Below are positions 11,660-24,419 of a stretch of DNA of 64,000 nt, one piece after another; position 1 is the stretch's first letter, and the number at the start of each line of letters is the position of its first letter. Source of the DNA: Delphinus delphis (taxonomy: Eukaryota > Chordata > Mammalia > Artiodactyla > Delphinidae); contig NC_082687.1 of the NCBI RefSeq assembly GCF_949987515.2, positions 117,347,838 through 117,411,837 of the forward strand. The letters run 5' to 3'. A program made the translations under genes and the position numbers. Under the pieces are notes generated by a model. The model saw nothing but the letters and a program-made list of their open reading frames with translations, ran no database searches and had not been told where the DNA came from.

Positions 11660-12600
11660 AATGCTCAAGGTCAAGCTCAGTATTTCACTCCTCTTCAACC
11701 TTTTCCTCATTCTTTTTCCTATATTTGAATACCTCACAACCAACCCCTCCAACTACATCTAAGCAGTCACCAAATCTTACTGTTTTTTTCACCTTTATCT
11801 TTTTCAGGAGGTCTATGCTCATATATACATCTGCCTAATAAAAGTTTCCACTTGAATATCCCACATGTACTTTAAACTCACCGTAACTCAACAGTATCTT
11901 AATCATGTATTTCTTATTACAGTGAATAATGCCATTATCCCCTCATTTGAGGAAAAAAAAAGTAATTTGATGGACATCAGAAATTAGATAATTTCTGCCT
12001 CTTGGACTATCTACCCACCAAACACATATGGGTTGCATACACACACACATGCATGCAAATACACACAGATACCACCCCACCCATCTGACCAAATCACTAA
12101 TCCTTGCTAATTATCACCTAAACTATCACAAGTGTCTCTTTACTGATTTTCCTGCTTGCTTCTTATTTCACTCCACATCACCTCAATCTAACTTCTGTAC
12201 TGCGCGGAATGGCCTTCATGGTGTAAACATCTTCTGTCTTCTTTTTGCTTGCATTTTCATAATGGACTATAAGATAAATTCTAAACACTTTCACAAAGAA
12301 TACAAGACTTCAGAATCTGACATCTGCCTATCCACTCAGATGAATTTTCCAATTAATTTGAGTTTCCTTTGTCTGGAGTATCTCTTCTCTGGGATTCCCA
12401 CAAATCCTACAAGCTTCACTTGACATGCTGCTTCCTTCATGCAGATTCCCTGTCTCTTGAAGGCATGTTTAGATACTACTGCTCACCTTTTCAGTATTTT
12501 TTTTTAACATATCACTATTATAACTACCAGATTATTATATTGGTTGTTCACATGTCTGTCTTTTCACCAGGGTTTTGGGAGGCAAAACAATATATACACT
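11660..12600 (+). repeat. LINE-2 remnant
   Basis: Phrases such as 'cagtcaccaaatcttactg' and 'tctctgggattcccacaaatcc', and the run through 'ccttcatgcagattccctg', follow the LINE-2 3' region in degraded form. A CA/CATG microsatellite sits at 12038-12067. The 131-codon frame at 12028 lies inside this repeat and is not a gene. Confidence 0.55.
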
Positions 12601-12889
12601 TTAAAATTAGAAAAAAAATTTAAATGTGATATACTGAGACTATAGACACTTTAGAAAATTCAATAATGTCTAAAGAAGAGAAAAGTAAAATTATTTATAT
12701 TTCTTCCACAAAGAGGATACCATTATTTTAAAAATATTTATTTTTTTCATACACATACAACATAAGTTATATATTTTTTATTTGTCTTAGAACATTCATG
12801 GTTTGGTTTCATTTTTTCCTAACAGCTAGCACAGGGCTCACAGCTAGCACATACAAAATAGTCTATTTGGTGAGTAAATGAATGATTCT

Positions 12890-13425
12890 AAATGTATGCC
12901 CTTTTCCTCTATTTCCCCAACTACTGTCTTATAATCATTCTTCTGAGCTACTCTAATTATATCTTCAATCGGTCTCATTGTCTCCAGTTTCTTCTCCCTT
13001 TAATTCATCCTCCACATTGCTGCCATGGTTATAATATAAAATAAAAATCTTGCCACATTATTTTCATATTTATGAATCCTTTGATGACTTTTATTTCCCA
13101 TGAAATAAAATGTAATTCCTTATCAATCCAGACTTTTCACAATTTAGCCCTAATCTACTTTCTTGATTCTTCTGTTACTTCTACTTCCTGTATCGGCATC
13201 AATCTAGTCTAGTTACACTAGACAATTCACAGTTCTGAAAGATTCGCCATGGAGTCTCACTTTGTGCCTCGACTCATGCCACTTCTGTCTAAAATATCCT
13301 TCCCTAGTCTTCCTCATCAGGCAAATATTTGATTCATCCTTCAAAGATAATTTTTTTTTAAAAAAAAAACGTCTTCTGTGAAGTCTTCTTCAACCCTACC
13401 TCCATTTTTTTTTAGCCAAATAACT
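12890..13425 (+). repeat. LINE-2 remnant
   Basis: Contains degraded L2 phrases: 'cctttgatgacttttatttccca' (from 'ccaatggcttcccat'), 'cttatcaatccagactt', 'cttccctagtcttcctcatcagg' and 'aagtcttcttcaaccctacc'. A/T runs interrupt it at 13349-13368. Confidence 0.6.
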
Positions 13426-16050
13426 TGCCCTCTCAGCTGTTTCCAAAGAAGTATTCCCCAGAGGTAAAAGTACAGTTCTGTAAAACTGCATTACCTCACC
13501 TCCCCTTATGCACTCATGGAGGTTCAGACTTGGTATGTCTGGAGTGGAGACAGGAATACATTGTCTTAAAAACACGCTACATCCCAAACCAAACAATGCG
13601 ACTTCAGGGCCAGACTGAACTCCGGGTTGCTAAGTGCTAAACATTCTTTTTAAAGCATGACTCAGAATTGCGCTAGAAACAGAAGTAGAGCATGTTGGGG
13701 TCCATGTTTTCAGGTATAAACAAAACCAATCATTGTTTTTGATAGGTTTTATGGGTATGAGTCCTTAGGAAGTGAAATCAGACTCTTATTTCAAAGTGTT
13801 CAAAATACCAGAGAAACAGAAGGATCGAAAACAAAGTGAAACAAAGGCATACAACTATTAAATATTCAAAAAAAAAAAAAAGAAGAAAGGACATGAGGCC
13901 ACATAAGCTGCTTCTATTATATTGTACTCATACAAAAGTGAGGAGATGAAGCAGCACAATGAAACTAGTTATAAGAAAATATGATATGTGCCCAAGAAGC
14001 CATCAAGGGCCTTGGCTCATTGAAATCCTAGAATGGCGTTACTGGCTCTAAATAGGTCACTTAGCACAAAATGCTTGAGACTTTCCTCATTCACAAAGAC
14101 ATGCAACTCCTTTTAAAGATTTCAGTTCAAAGCAACTCTGTGTAAAACCTATCCCCATTTTCTCTTGCATACAATATACTCATTCACTAAACAAGTGCCC
14201 AGAGAGGAAAAGTGCATTAATAGTTAATTTTTTAAATCAAGAGTTTTAGACAGAAGGACTGTTAGAGGATCATCTAGACCACGCTTCTTAACCTTTTTCA
14301 CAACATAGTGCACATGGAAAATTATGACTATCTGGCACTGGGATAAAAAGATGAGACCGCTAGGGACTAACAGTGATTGGCAAAGAGTTCATGCTGCTCG
14401 AGGCCACACTTGGGGATCATAGAGATCAAGATGTCATACAACCTCTGTAACCCATATTGCTTGAGAAGGTATGCTAGATAAACCAATACATCATAGAGAT
14501 GAGGAAAAAACCAAGCCCCAAAGGGTGGCTTAACAGCAGAGGGGTTAACAAAATCACTTAGTGGGAAAGTGAGTATTGGTTTTCACAGGCCTCATATGAA
14601 CAATGATTCTAATGTGTGCTATTCAGAATTCATCAATTCTGAGCATTGATGGCGTCATTTTGAGTGGTACACCAATTCACTGAGGTACCCAACATTAGCA
14701 ATAGAAAAGACAATGAAAAGACAATGATCTCTCCCACAAATATCTGTACCATTTTCCAACTGTATTTAAATGCTACTTGAAAAAATAAAAGAGAAATTCA
14801 TTCATAATTCTCTAAATTCATTGAAAAATTGCTAGATGAAATACTAGAAACAATTTTTAAATGAATGCAAGAAGCTTCCAGGAAAGCAGTGGTATGAATA
14901 TAGGGAAAGAAGTGAAAACTGAAGCAGTCGTGTGCCCTGGGAGAACCTTTATACCCAGGCTGCCCAGAACTGTACATCTTCCAAGAGCAGAGAGCTCCAT
15001 CTAGCATAAAAGCCATGCTCAGGAAAAGCCATTCACAAGGAAAAGAGTTCACTAGAAACAAGTGAATAAATAACCCTTCACAGAGTTAAGCAGGAAAGAA
15101 AACTGTCTAGAAGGGGAGAAAAGCTCTCCTGAGAATTTATAGCCACTGGAAGGTTCAGACATGGATTTAGGATCAAAATTTATACTGTTTACGTGGTAAG
15201 GAATATCATACACTAAAATTCTTCATTTCTGGACCCATCTAAACTGGACTCAGGTCTGTAATGTCCTCATACCCATGGCAGAAAGAAACACAAATCCTCC
15301 CTTGAGGAATGGATTTTAAAAGTTCAAAAGATTGTGTTTTATTTTGAATACAAGTTCACAGTAAAAGAAAAATCACAAAACACATGAGAAACTAGGCCAC
15401 CATAATCAAGTGTCACATAGATTATAAACAATAGGAACTTGGAATATTGGAAATGTACAAATACAAGGAATATATTAGAAAATAAATTAAATATATTTAT
15501 ATGTTTAAAGAAGTTTTAAAATGGAGGGGAGGGAAGTGAAAATATGACTAATCAGCAAGAAATTAGGCAGAATTGGAGGAAGAGATCTCTTAGAAATAAG
15601 AAGTATGATAATTGAAAGTAAGTATTCAATGTAAGAGTTAAATAGCAGATAGTTACAATGGAGGAGAAAATTAATAAAATGGAAGATTTTTACTTAAAAG
15701 GAGAAATTACACAGAATAAAGCAATCAAGATAAAAAGATAAAAAATTTTTAAAAAAGAATTGAAGACACAAGGAGAACAGAGAAAGTCCAAAATATATCT
15801 AGTCAGAATTTTAGAACAATCAGGAAAATTTAACCCAAAGAAAGTAATGTAGCCATAATAAGTATCGAAGTATTCTTTAAAGAAAAAACACCACCAATAA
15901 AGAAGGGAACTGTATAAAAATAACAGGATATAATCAAAAGGATACCACATTTGTAAATGTATACTGTTTAATATCATAGCCTCAAAATAAATAACATAAA
16001 ATAACTACAAAGAGAAATTGACAAGTTCATCAACATTGTGGGAAATTTCT
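13426..16050. other. Intergenic, no gene; possible old repeat scraps
   Basis: Around 13510-13575 'ggttcagacttggtatgtctggagtgg' resembles a MER5-type hAT transposon but is too short to be sure. 14270-14420 may be another old DNA transposon. The 15500-16050 stretch is A-rich with L1-like phrases. No conserved reading frame was found. Confidence 0.4.
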
Positions 16051-16380
16051 ACCTCATATCTCTTGGTCATTAATACTTAAAGTAGATAAGACAACCAATA
16101 AGGTTGTAACCAGTAGATAAATAAGTCCTGTAGATTTAAAGCACAGTATACTGAATACAGACAACAATATTGTATTATAATCACCAGACTTGCTAAGAGA
16201 GTAGATCTTAATTATTCCCACCACAAAAAAAGAAGTGATAATATGTGATATGATAAAGACTACAATGGCAATCAAATTATGATATATAAATGTATCAAAT
16301 CAACATGTTTCAACCTTCAATCTACACAATGCTATATATCAAATGTATTTCAATAAAAAATAAAATAAAATGGAGGACAT
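16051..16380 (+). repeat. Old LINE-1 3' end
   Basis: Resembles L1M-type 3' UTR: 'gctaagagagtagatcttaa', 'gtgatatgataaag', then 'atatcaaatgtatttcaataaaaaataaaat' as a degenerate tail. It is fragmentary. Confidence 0.65.
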
Positions 16381-16599
16381 TTTTTTTTAAAAAGAAAGAC
16401 CAGTAAGAATGTAGATAATTTCAACAAAACAATTAAAAAGTTTGATTTCATTGATGTATATAGAAGCCTGCCTTCAGTAATTGGAAAATATACATTATTT
16501 TCAGGCACACACAGAACATTTACAAAAATTGACTGTGTCTCACATTTCCTAAAGAATTGGTATCATACAGAACACATTTTCTGATAATAATATAATTAA

Positions 16600-17000
16600 C
16601 ATTAGAAATTATGGCAGGGATTCTGCTTTTTCCTATTTGTCCTGGACATGAGAGTTAGACGCCATTTCCAGCCCCTGGTAAATTTAGGAGGCTTAGCTCT
16701 GTCTTATGGAATGTGAGCAAAAGTGTTGCATGTACTGTCAGGCCTGAATACAGAATATCCTGTGCAACCTTCCACGCTCTTGCTTCCTCTTCTTCAAAAA
16801 CGTAAGGAGCAGTGTGTTGAGAATTTTGGCAGCCTAAAAGGGAAGAAGCTTATTCTCTGTGTCATATACAGAAACATTCAGGTTGGACTTCAAATGAACA
16901 AGAAATAAACTTGTAGTGTGTTAAGCCCTTTGAGATTTGGAATTGTTTGCTGCCGCTGATAGTTTACTATGAGAACACAGAAATTAAAAATAAAATAAGA
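16600..17000 (+). repeat. Ancient interspersed repeat, family not assigned
   Basis: The order 'gagagttagacgccatttccagcccc', 'ggaatgtgagcaaaagtg', 'aataaacttgtagtgtgttaagcc.tttgagatttgg' is one I recognise from a common mammalian repeat, perhaps an LTR or MER element. I cannot name the family. A related copy appears at 29770-30265. Confidence 0.5.
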
Positions 17001-17355
17001 GCTAAAAATAATCCTCTCTGTCTGCAAATTTTTAAAAACAATTCTGGTAACTCAAGAGTTAAAGAGAAGAGTATAATAAATTTTTTTAGATACTGGAATT
17101 AAATAACAAATAACCCCCCACAAAAAGTTGGGGAGCAAAATAATATAGAAAATAAGGAAATAGAGACAAACATATAATAGAGGAGCAACAAAATGAAATG
17201 TTGGTCTTTGAAAAGACTAATAAAATTAACAAACCTCTAGAAAGGTTGATCCAGGGCAAAAGACGTAAGGTAAAAATTAACAGTATTAGGAATGAAAAAG
17301 GGGAACACTGCAGATATAGCAGAGGTTTTTAAAATAAGAGAATATTTTAAAAACT
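17001..17355 (+). repeat. Old LINE-1 ORF2 fragment, 5' part
   Basis: The stretch 'ttggtctttgaaaagactaataaaattaacaaacctctag' is the L1 ORF2 linker just before the RT domain. The element is broken by the LTR-like insertion that follows and resumes at 17755. Confidence 0.75.
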
Positions 17356-17359
17356 AAAA

Positions 17360-17754
17360 GATAAGAGACATTGACTGCTTTTGTTCTGGACTAACTTGTC
17401 CGGGATGTTTGTATAACGAACAGTGTTGGAAGGTATAGTGTCTCCCTCTGGAGCAAACAGCCTTCATACTTACTGCCCAGTATAAAAGATTCAGGTTCCC
17501 TAAGCTTAGGGTTCCTTTTCTATAAGGCACCAATGCAGATGCAGGCATCCATCTGAGCCCATCCACACTGCCCCATGGGACTTGGAGACAAGGAGAATAG
17601 ATGTAAATAGGAAGCTCATGGTGCTTGCTGTGCCTTAAGTAAAGTCTTTTTTCTCTGACTCAGGAGTTCGTGTCTTCTGCCAGCATTCATGAAACTGTGG
17701 TAAGCTAACTTGGTGGCTTGTAAGTATGGCAAAATCTCAGAACTCACACAGTTC
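17360..17754 (+). mobile_element. Probable ERV LTR fragment
   Basis: Sits between two parts of one old LINE-1. It has promoter-like TATAAAAG near 17482, a polyadenylation-like AGTAAAG at 17638 and a following T-rich then 'gactcaggagttcgtgtcttctg' stretch, as in an LTR's R/U5 region. Exact ends and family were not determined. Confidence 0.5.
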
Positions 17755-18110
17755 TTGACATTGACAAAATGATTTTAATATGTATGTGGAAGATCCAAGA
17801 CAAGTTAAGATCTTCTTAAAGAAGAAAAACAGAGAGGATACTGCTTGCCCTGCCAGATATAGATTCATTATAAAGATATAAAATTTAAGAGAGTGTGATA
17901 TTGGGATTGAAACAGACTAACAGACCAGTGGAACATGATAGATGTCATAGAAACAGACAACCATATATAGAAACTTAATACTGATCCAATGATAATCCAC
18001 TTGTGGAATGTAGAAATCACACACTCAGAGATCGCTTAACAAAGAAGGTAGAAAAGGGTCTTTCTAGTCCTTGCTTGGCTCAGTTCATCAGTCAGTCAAT
18101 GAGTCCCTGT
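17755..18110 (+). repeat. Old LINE-1 ORF2 fragment, 3' part
   Basis: 'tgccctgccagatatagattcattataaag' and 'cagactaacagaccagtggaacatgatag' match, in degraded form, the L1 ORF2 segment that encodes the [17 protein letters not shown] region. Confidence 0.75.
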
Positions 18111-18189
18111 ATAAAAGGATGAAAAATTTAAAAAGAAAAACATCTAACACTAATAAAATTTTATAATTTTTTTATGGTATAAAAACGGC

Positions 18190-18417
18190 TGGGACTTCCC
18201 TGGTGGCACAGTGATTAAGACTCCACACTCCCAATGCAGGGGGCCCGGGTTTAATACCTGGTCAGGGAACTAGGATCCACATGCATGCCGCAAATAAGAA
18301 TTCACATGCCACAACTAAGGAGCCCACATTGCCACAACTAAGGAGCCCACGTGCCACAACTAAAGAGCCCACCTGCCACAACTAAGACCCAGCACAACAA
18401 CAACAACAAAAAAAACC
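18190..18417 (+). mobile_element. CHR-type SINE
   Basis: Opens 'gggacttccctggtggcacag' with a diverged B box (GGGTTTAATACC). It contains four near copies of a 20-24 bp unit, 'ccacaactaaggagcccac', at 18310-18385, and ends in a CAA repeat and A-run. Confidence 0.88.
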
Positions 18418-19489
18418 TTAACATTTCAGCCAAAAAAAAGGAAAAAGAGGGAAGAAAGTATTCTAAAGAGCAAACAATGAAAGTACAAATGCAGTACCTT
18501 CTAGATAAAAGGGAGTTTTATGTATGTATAGACTCATAGATTTCTTCTGTAAAAGTACCAGATGCAATAGTTCCTTCACAAACATTCTCCTCTGTGCTGA
18601 TGGTATGGTTTGATAAAAGACCAGGGATAGCCTCTGATCTTTGCTACTTATAGTCAGAATGAATTGCTGTATATTAGACAAAACTGAAATTATCATTTTG
18701 AAACAAGGTATTTTCCAAGTCAAATAGCAAACATTAGATGAATTTATTCAGCCTCCTAGAGGTACATTTACAACCAAGTCATTTGGATGCTCTTAGAAAT
18801 AAAAAGTGGTCATAAAACTGGGATATTCTAGAGGAAAGAAAGGACTTCCTTTATTTGACCCATAAATAATCTAAAAATTCTCTTTATCTACATGGTTTCC
18901 TCCAATTTTTATGGAAGCTGTTCCAAAATCTTTCTCTTTTTTCCCCCTCCATGCACCCTATTGCCAAAACCTAAGCTCACGATTATTACTTGATCATACT
19001 CCTTCCTTCTTATTATCACTACCCAATTCCTTCCTTTCTAATCTGGCCTTTCAGAAGAAAAGCATCCTTGAGCCACTCCTCCCCTTTTTAATGTAAATGA
19101 AGGAGGCCCACACAGCTTCTTTCAAATTTGAGCTCTCTGAGGCCTAATGCTCAAAATATTCTTTAGGAATTGGCATCCAAAGGGAAAGTTGGGAATACTT
19201 ATGTTAAGATTTGTTCTTTTTATGCAAGTCACATTGTACACAACTTTCTCCTTAATTGGACTACAAATTCCTCAAAACCTGGAACCATATTTTAATCATT
19301 TTTATAAATGTCTGCCATAGGTATGACCTAAAGAAGCACTCAGTATGACTCTTGAGCCCCACAGCATGTACTTTCTACTGTACCATCTGTGGGTATTTCC
19401 ACATTTCATTTAGGAGCCTAGAGGGAATTTTGAGGGAAGAGGGTGAATGAAACAACATTCACACAGCTAGCAGACCATTTTTACTTAGA
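18418..19489. other. Intergenic, nothing recognised
   Basis: No gene and no nameable repeat. Frames of about 60-86 codons on both strands look like chance. Confidence 0.45.
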
Positions 19490-19791
19490 TTGTATGTTTA
19501 TGTCATTCATCCATTTATTAAAGTATATTTATTAAGTGCCAACAATGTGTCAGACACTATTCTCAATGCTAGGGATACAGCAGAGAACAAAACAGACAAT
19601 AATTCATGCCTTCATGGGGTTTGTGTAAATATGAAGACAGTGATTAGTATTATGGAGAAAAATCTGGGAGGATAGGGAATTCTAGAGGAACTATTTTTTC
19701 TATTTTTTAACAGGGTAGACAAGGGATGCTTCACTGAGAAGGTGGCATTGAGTAAAGGCCCAATATGGTTTGGGAGAGAGCCACACAGATA
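19490..19791 (-). repeat. LINE-2 remnant, segment 1
   Basis: Reverse orientation of the L2 3' end: 'tttattaagtgccaacaatgtgtcagacactattctcaatgctagggatacagcag', then 'gaacaaaacagacaataattcatgccttcatgggg'. It continues across the LTR at 20588-20862 and again at 21492-21735, so three segments belong to one element. Confidence 0.85.
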
Positions 19792-19795
19792 TCTG

Positions 19796-20583
19796 TATAA
19801 CAGAGAAGAGCCCATTTTGACTCCATGTTGGATCTGTTTCTTTGACTTTAGCCTTTGCTTTGTGTTGCTTTTGTTATTATAATCATACATAATGGCCTGA
19901 CTCAGGGAACCCTACCAATCTGTGAATGGCTGTAAGAAAGAAGAAATTGACATCCCCTCCCCGAGGCTGGCCATTTCAGGAAATGTTTTCCAAGACTTAT
20001 GGCACTTTTTACTTTACTTCCTCCCTGCCTCTCCCTCTCTATTCTGCCTTTTTATTTTACTTCCCTCTTTGATTCTATGAAAGAAACTGGGGACTTCCCT
20101 GGTGGCCCAGTGGTTAAGAATCTGCCTGCCAACGCAGGGAACATGGGTTAGATCCCCGGTCTGGGAAGACCCCACATGCCACTGAGCAACTGGGCCCGTA
20201 CACTACAACTACTGAGCCCACGTACCACAACTACTGAAGCCTGTGCGCCTAGATCCCATGCTCCGCAACAACAGAAGCCACCGCAATGAGAAGCCCATGC
20301 ACCGCAACGAAGAGTAGCCCCCGTTCGCTGCAACTAGAGAAAGCCCGCGTACAACAGCAAGACCCAAAGCAGCCAAAAAATAAAAAGAATTAAAAAAAAA
20401 TAAGATAAAAAATAAAAGAAACTGGCATCCAGACCCCTATAAGATGGTTTTCGGGGACCCTATTCCGCCATCTTCTTGGTCTGCCAGCTTTCCGAGTAAA
20501 GTCGTGTTCCTTGCCTCAACACCTCGTCTCCCTATTTATTGGCCTGTCGTGCAGCGAGCAGAGTGAGCTTGGATTTGGTAACA
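19796..20583 (+). mobile_element. Solitary ERV LTR with a SINE inside
   Basis: Flanked by the 4-bp direct repeat TCTG (19792-19795 and 20584-20587), as expected for ERV1-class integration, and the host LINE-2 rejoins in register across it. Excluding the SINE, the LTR is about 450 bp. The 3' part has 'gagtaaagtcgtgttccttgcctcaacacc' and ends TAACA. Orientation is inferred from that 3' end. No viral genes accompany it, so it is a solo LTR. Confidence 0.8.
20091..20414 (+). mobile_element. CHR-type SINE nested in the LTR
   Basis: Typical head, a diverged B box (GGGTTAGATCCCC), the 'ccacaactactgaagcc' repeats and an A-rich tail. Flanked by a perfect 11-bp target-site duplication AAAGAAACTGG (20080-20090 and 20415-20425). 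It is the youngest layer of this nest. Confidence 0.93.
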
Positions 20584-20587
20584 TCTG

Positions 20588-20862
20588 GAGCAGTGTTCCT
20601 CTCAGAGGGAACAGCTTGGGATGTTTGAGAAAAGCAAAGAAGACTGGCGGTCTAGAGCAGCAAAAGTAGGAGAGAGCATAGGAGGTGTGGTCAGTGAGTT
20701 ATCAGATAATATGATTGTGGAAGATATATTTAGGCCATGTTTGGGACTGGATTTTACTCTAAGATAGGAACCGTTGGAGCATTTTGAGCAGAGGAGTAAA
20801 ATTTATTTTACTTTTTTAAAAAGTTCTAGCTACTTTTCGAGAACAGACCTAAGTGAGATACA
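20588..20862 (-). repeat. LINE-2 remnant, segment 2
   Basis: Continues the reverse L2: 'gagcagtgttcctctcagagggaacagc' and 'gagcattttgagcagaggagtaaaa' are the reverse complements of well-known L2 phrases. Interrupted at about 20863 by a second LTR. Confidence 0.82.
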
Positions 20863-21491
20863 TGTGGAAATATTACTGAATCAGGTCCATCTCCCTGATG
20901 GGCAGTAAGCCAAATGCTGAGATGCGGAGGTTTGCAACAAAGAAAGAGTATATTCATAAGGCAGCCAAGCGAGGAGACAGACAGGAGGACAAGTTTCAGA
21001 TCTGCCTCCTTGAAGGCAAGGGTAGTAGAATATTTATGGGAGGGGCAGGGTGGTCTTAGGCGAGGGGAAAGGTGATTAGAGGTAGGGGAAAAGGTGAGGT
21101 AATCAGTGTCTTGTGCAGATGTATTCAGGTTACATTCTTCTGCATAGAAATGGAGGTGCTTAGTATGATCTAAGTTTTCTAGCCCTCTGACATCAAAACA
21201 CCATTCATCAGACACCTGAGCAGGCCCAGTTTTAAGGTTGGTGGTCTAATCAGTCTTAGCCAGCTCTCACCAGACAAGAGCTAACTCCAAATTTCTGAAT
21301 ACAACTGGGCTACTTAAAGAGGACAAAAAAAGAAAGGAAGAAAACAATGACTAAAACGAGCTTAATCAGTGAAGGCAGTTTACATGCAGAGGGATTTTAA
21401 CAAGCTGTTCCCCTATCTGTTGCTCTGCAAGACAAGCTCAAGAATTCCTGTTAGTCATCAGCTTCTGTTAACTCTATGGGGCACAGTTTCA
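20863..21491 (-). mobile_element. ERV LTR, reverse orientation
   Basis: Read on the minus strand it begins TGAAACTGTGCCCC and ends in ...TTTCCACA, with a CATAAATATTC TATA-like element and a 'tatgaatatactctttctttg' stretch near its 3' end, the order expected of an LTR. It splits the same LINE-2 as the first LTR. Target-site duplication not found; boundaries accurate to about 10 bp. Confidence 0.65.
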
Positions 21492-21735
21492 GGAATAGAA
21501 GATTGGCTTTGAGGTTATTGCAATAATCTAGGCAAAAGAAATAGATCAGAGTGGTAACAGTGGAGGTGGTGAGAAGGGGTCAGTTTCTGGATTTATTTTG
21601 AAGTCTTCAAAATCCAGGATATACCCAGGATTTGCTGACCAGATTTGATAAGGAGTATGAGAGAAAAAGGAAAGAACAAGAGATGAGTGAGTACAGGCAG
21701 AAAAGAGAAGAGGTTCAAAGACTAGGCCCTAAGCA
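21492..21735 (-). repeat. LINE-2 remnant, segment 3
   Basis: 'gaggttattgcaataatctaggc', 'acagtggaggtggtgagaaggggtcag' and 'ggatttgctgaccagatttgat' continue the reverse L2 in register after the second LTR. Confidence 0.85.
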
Positions 21736-21814
21736 TTTCAGCATTAAGAGTTTGGGTTGCTGAATAGGAACCAGCAAAGAGGATCTCATCCAGTCTCAAG
21801 GCTTTAAGTATCAT

Positions 21815-22850
21815 ATAAGCACTGACAATTCTCAAATTTATATTTCTACCCCAGACTTCTTCCCTTAAATTCTAGCTCATATATCCCAATCTTCACATCT
21901 TCACTTGGATGTCTAATAGACATCTCAAAATTAACATTTCCAAATTTGAGCTTTTGACATTCTCCCCAAAATCCAATCCTCTCAGTCTCAGAGGGTGGAA
22001 ACTCTATTCTTCCCATTGCTCAGCTCCCCAAACTCGGAGTCATTTCTCCATCTCATATCTTATAACCAATTCTTCTGCAAATTCTATTGGTTCTACTTTC
22101 AAAATATATCCAGAATCTGACCACTCCTCACCACCTACACTGCTCCCCACCCTGGACCAAGCCACCACCATCTCTTGCCTAGATTATCGCAACAGCCCTT
22201 CTAGGTGGTCTGTCCTTGCTCCACTGTGCTCTGTTCTCCACAGAGCAACCAGAGTTGTCCTATTAGAACTGCAGTCATATCATGTCATTTCTCTGGATAA
22301 GACCCTCTAACAGCTTCCCATCCTAGAGTATAACTAAAGTCCTTATGATGGCTGATGAGGCCTACATTATCTCTGACCAATCTCCTAACTTCTCTCTCCC
22401 TTACTTTGTCCTAGTCACACTAGCCTCTTCACTGTTCTCCAATATACCGGACATGTTACCACCTCAGGGCCTTTGTACTTGCTCCTTCTTGCTGGGATGT
22501 TCTTCTCCTAATATATACTTCTGGCTTCCTCCTGCATCTCCTTCAGATCTTTAGTTGAATGTCATGTTTTCAATGAGGTCTGCCTCAGTCATTCTATCGA
22601 AAATCACAATCCCTACTCCCAGCAATGCTGTCTGCTTTCCCCGCTTTATTGTTTTTCTTAGTATTTATCATTATCTAACATACAGTATTCTTATTTGTTT
22701 ATCTTGCCCTATGCCTATTTCTCCTACTAGAATGTAAGCTCCATGAAGGGGAGAATTTAAAAATTTTTATTTACTACCCAGTGCCTAGAATAGTAACTAA
22801 TATGATAGGTGCTCAATAAATATTTGTTGAGTGAATAAACTAGGAGGGAA
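21815..22850 (+). repeat. LINE-2 remnant with intact 3' end
   Basis: A long, well-preserved forward L2: 'cttgcctagattatcgcaacag', 'gataagaccctctaacagcttcccatcc', 'cctcagggcctttgtacttgctcc', and the classic end 'gtgcctagaatag...ggtgctcaataaatatttgttgagtgaat'. It lies just after a reverse L2 covering part of the same region. The open frames here (133, 69 and 60 codons) are relics or chance. Confidence 0.92.
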
Positions 22851-23224
22851 GAGAGGAGGAAAACAAAGATTATATGGTTTTCTGGAATCAGGAATGAAAT
22901 CTCTTCAAGAAAAAAGGTAATATTGATGCATTTTTGACTTAAGATGTGTTTATTTGAGATGTGTTGAAGCCATGCATGCCATTTTGGCATCAAAAGCTTT
23001 GATACAAAATAAGGGAGCTAAAGGTCCCCTAACCAACATCACTTCTTGACCCACCACTGCATATCATGGAATCAGGAGGTAAGAATGGAGAATGGATGAT
23101 TAAGCTAATGGTGGTGAAGGCCTTGTTAGAACAAAGGCTTGTTAGAACAAAGAGATTGAATATAATAATAGATGTATTGTACATATAAACATAATACAAC
23201 ATAAGCCCAGAAGAGCAAGTAGCC

Positions 23225-24000
23225 CAAGAGCAAGCACAAACTCTACTTAGGAAGGTCAGAGAAGGTTTCAAGGAGGTAGAAATATTTGTAGAAGGGGACT
23301 GTAGAAAAATCAGTGGAGACTCACCAAGTAAGAGAACTCATCAAGTAGAGGGAAAAACTATTGTTTGTAAAACTTCTAAGTTCCAAACAATGAAGAGCCT
23401 ACCAACCTCAAGCCCAAACATAGTTTTAATATAATCTTATCAGTCATATAAAAATGAAAACAGGAGAGAACAGCAAGAAAACTGGGACTGCAGTTGCTTA
23501 CAACTTTTGTTGCTTGCTTGGAATAGACAGCAAAGAATGAAGCAATACCTAGTTATATATCCTCTGAACACATTTTGACAATTTCACATTTCACCACCCA
23601 ACCTAACCAGATCTGTGCCTTGGGAACCAACAATCAGATTATTATTTCCTCTCTTTCTTTGGGTAAGAGCGGTGCGGTACAGGTAGACTTCCATCCCCCC
23701 AGCCTAAAAATGACTTAAGAGCTTGATTAGATTGTAAGAGGGAAAAGGTAGAAAGAGGATTCTAGGATGATCCCTGGCTTGGTCTACTGGGCAGGTAGTG
23801 ATAAGTATATTGTTTGAGATTGGGAATTCCTGATGAGGAGCTCATATAAGAGGATGATAAGCCCAGTTTGGGGCATGTTAATGTTGAGATGTTTGTGGGA
23901 CACTAAAATGAGTTTTCTAGTTGCAATTTGGAATACAGTTAAGAAGGCCAGGAGATAGATTAGGATCTGCCATCAAGGAGGTCACTTGTGTCAAAAGTAA
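23225..24000 (-). repeat. LINE-2 remnant
   Basis: Reverse L2 phrases: 'gaaggtttcaaggagg', 'tctaggatgatccctggcttgg', 'gcccagtttggggcatgttaatgttgagatg'. The section 23340-23640 within it is less certain. Confidence 0.65.
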
Positions 24001-24419
24001 TTTCAGTGAACTGACAGGGCACAGCCTAAGACTAATGAAATTGGGAAGTTGGCATGTCTGGACCTGTTTAGCACCTGGGCCCTGGTAAATTTACCCTGAT
24101 GATGGCATGCTGGAAGGCCTTCTGATGGCACCACTTGGCCCAGATGCCAAACCTCCATATGCACATTTCCTATTCGAACTTGCATGGCACATACTTCTTC
24201 CCTCCTACCAGGATTTCTCTCCAACGATCAACCATCATAGACTTACATCTATCCTGAAGTTAACCACCCCAAATCGCAAATTATCAGAGTTTTTATTGTT
24301 TTACACAGCAATATTTGTTTCGCTTTTATCTCCAAACTGTCAAAGGTTCCCCTTTCTAAACACACAAGCACGCACACACGCAAATTGCTTTCTTTTTAGC
24401 TACTGAACTCTCTCTCCCC

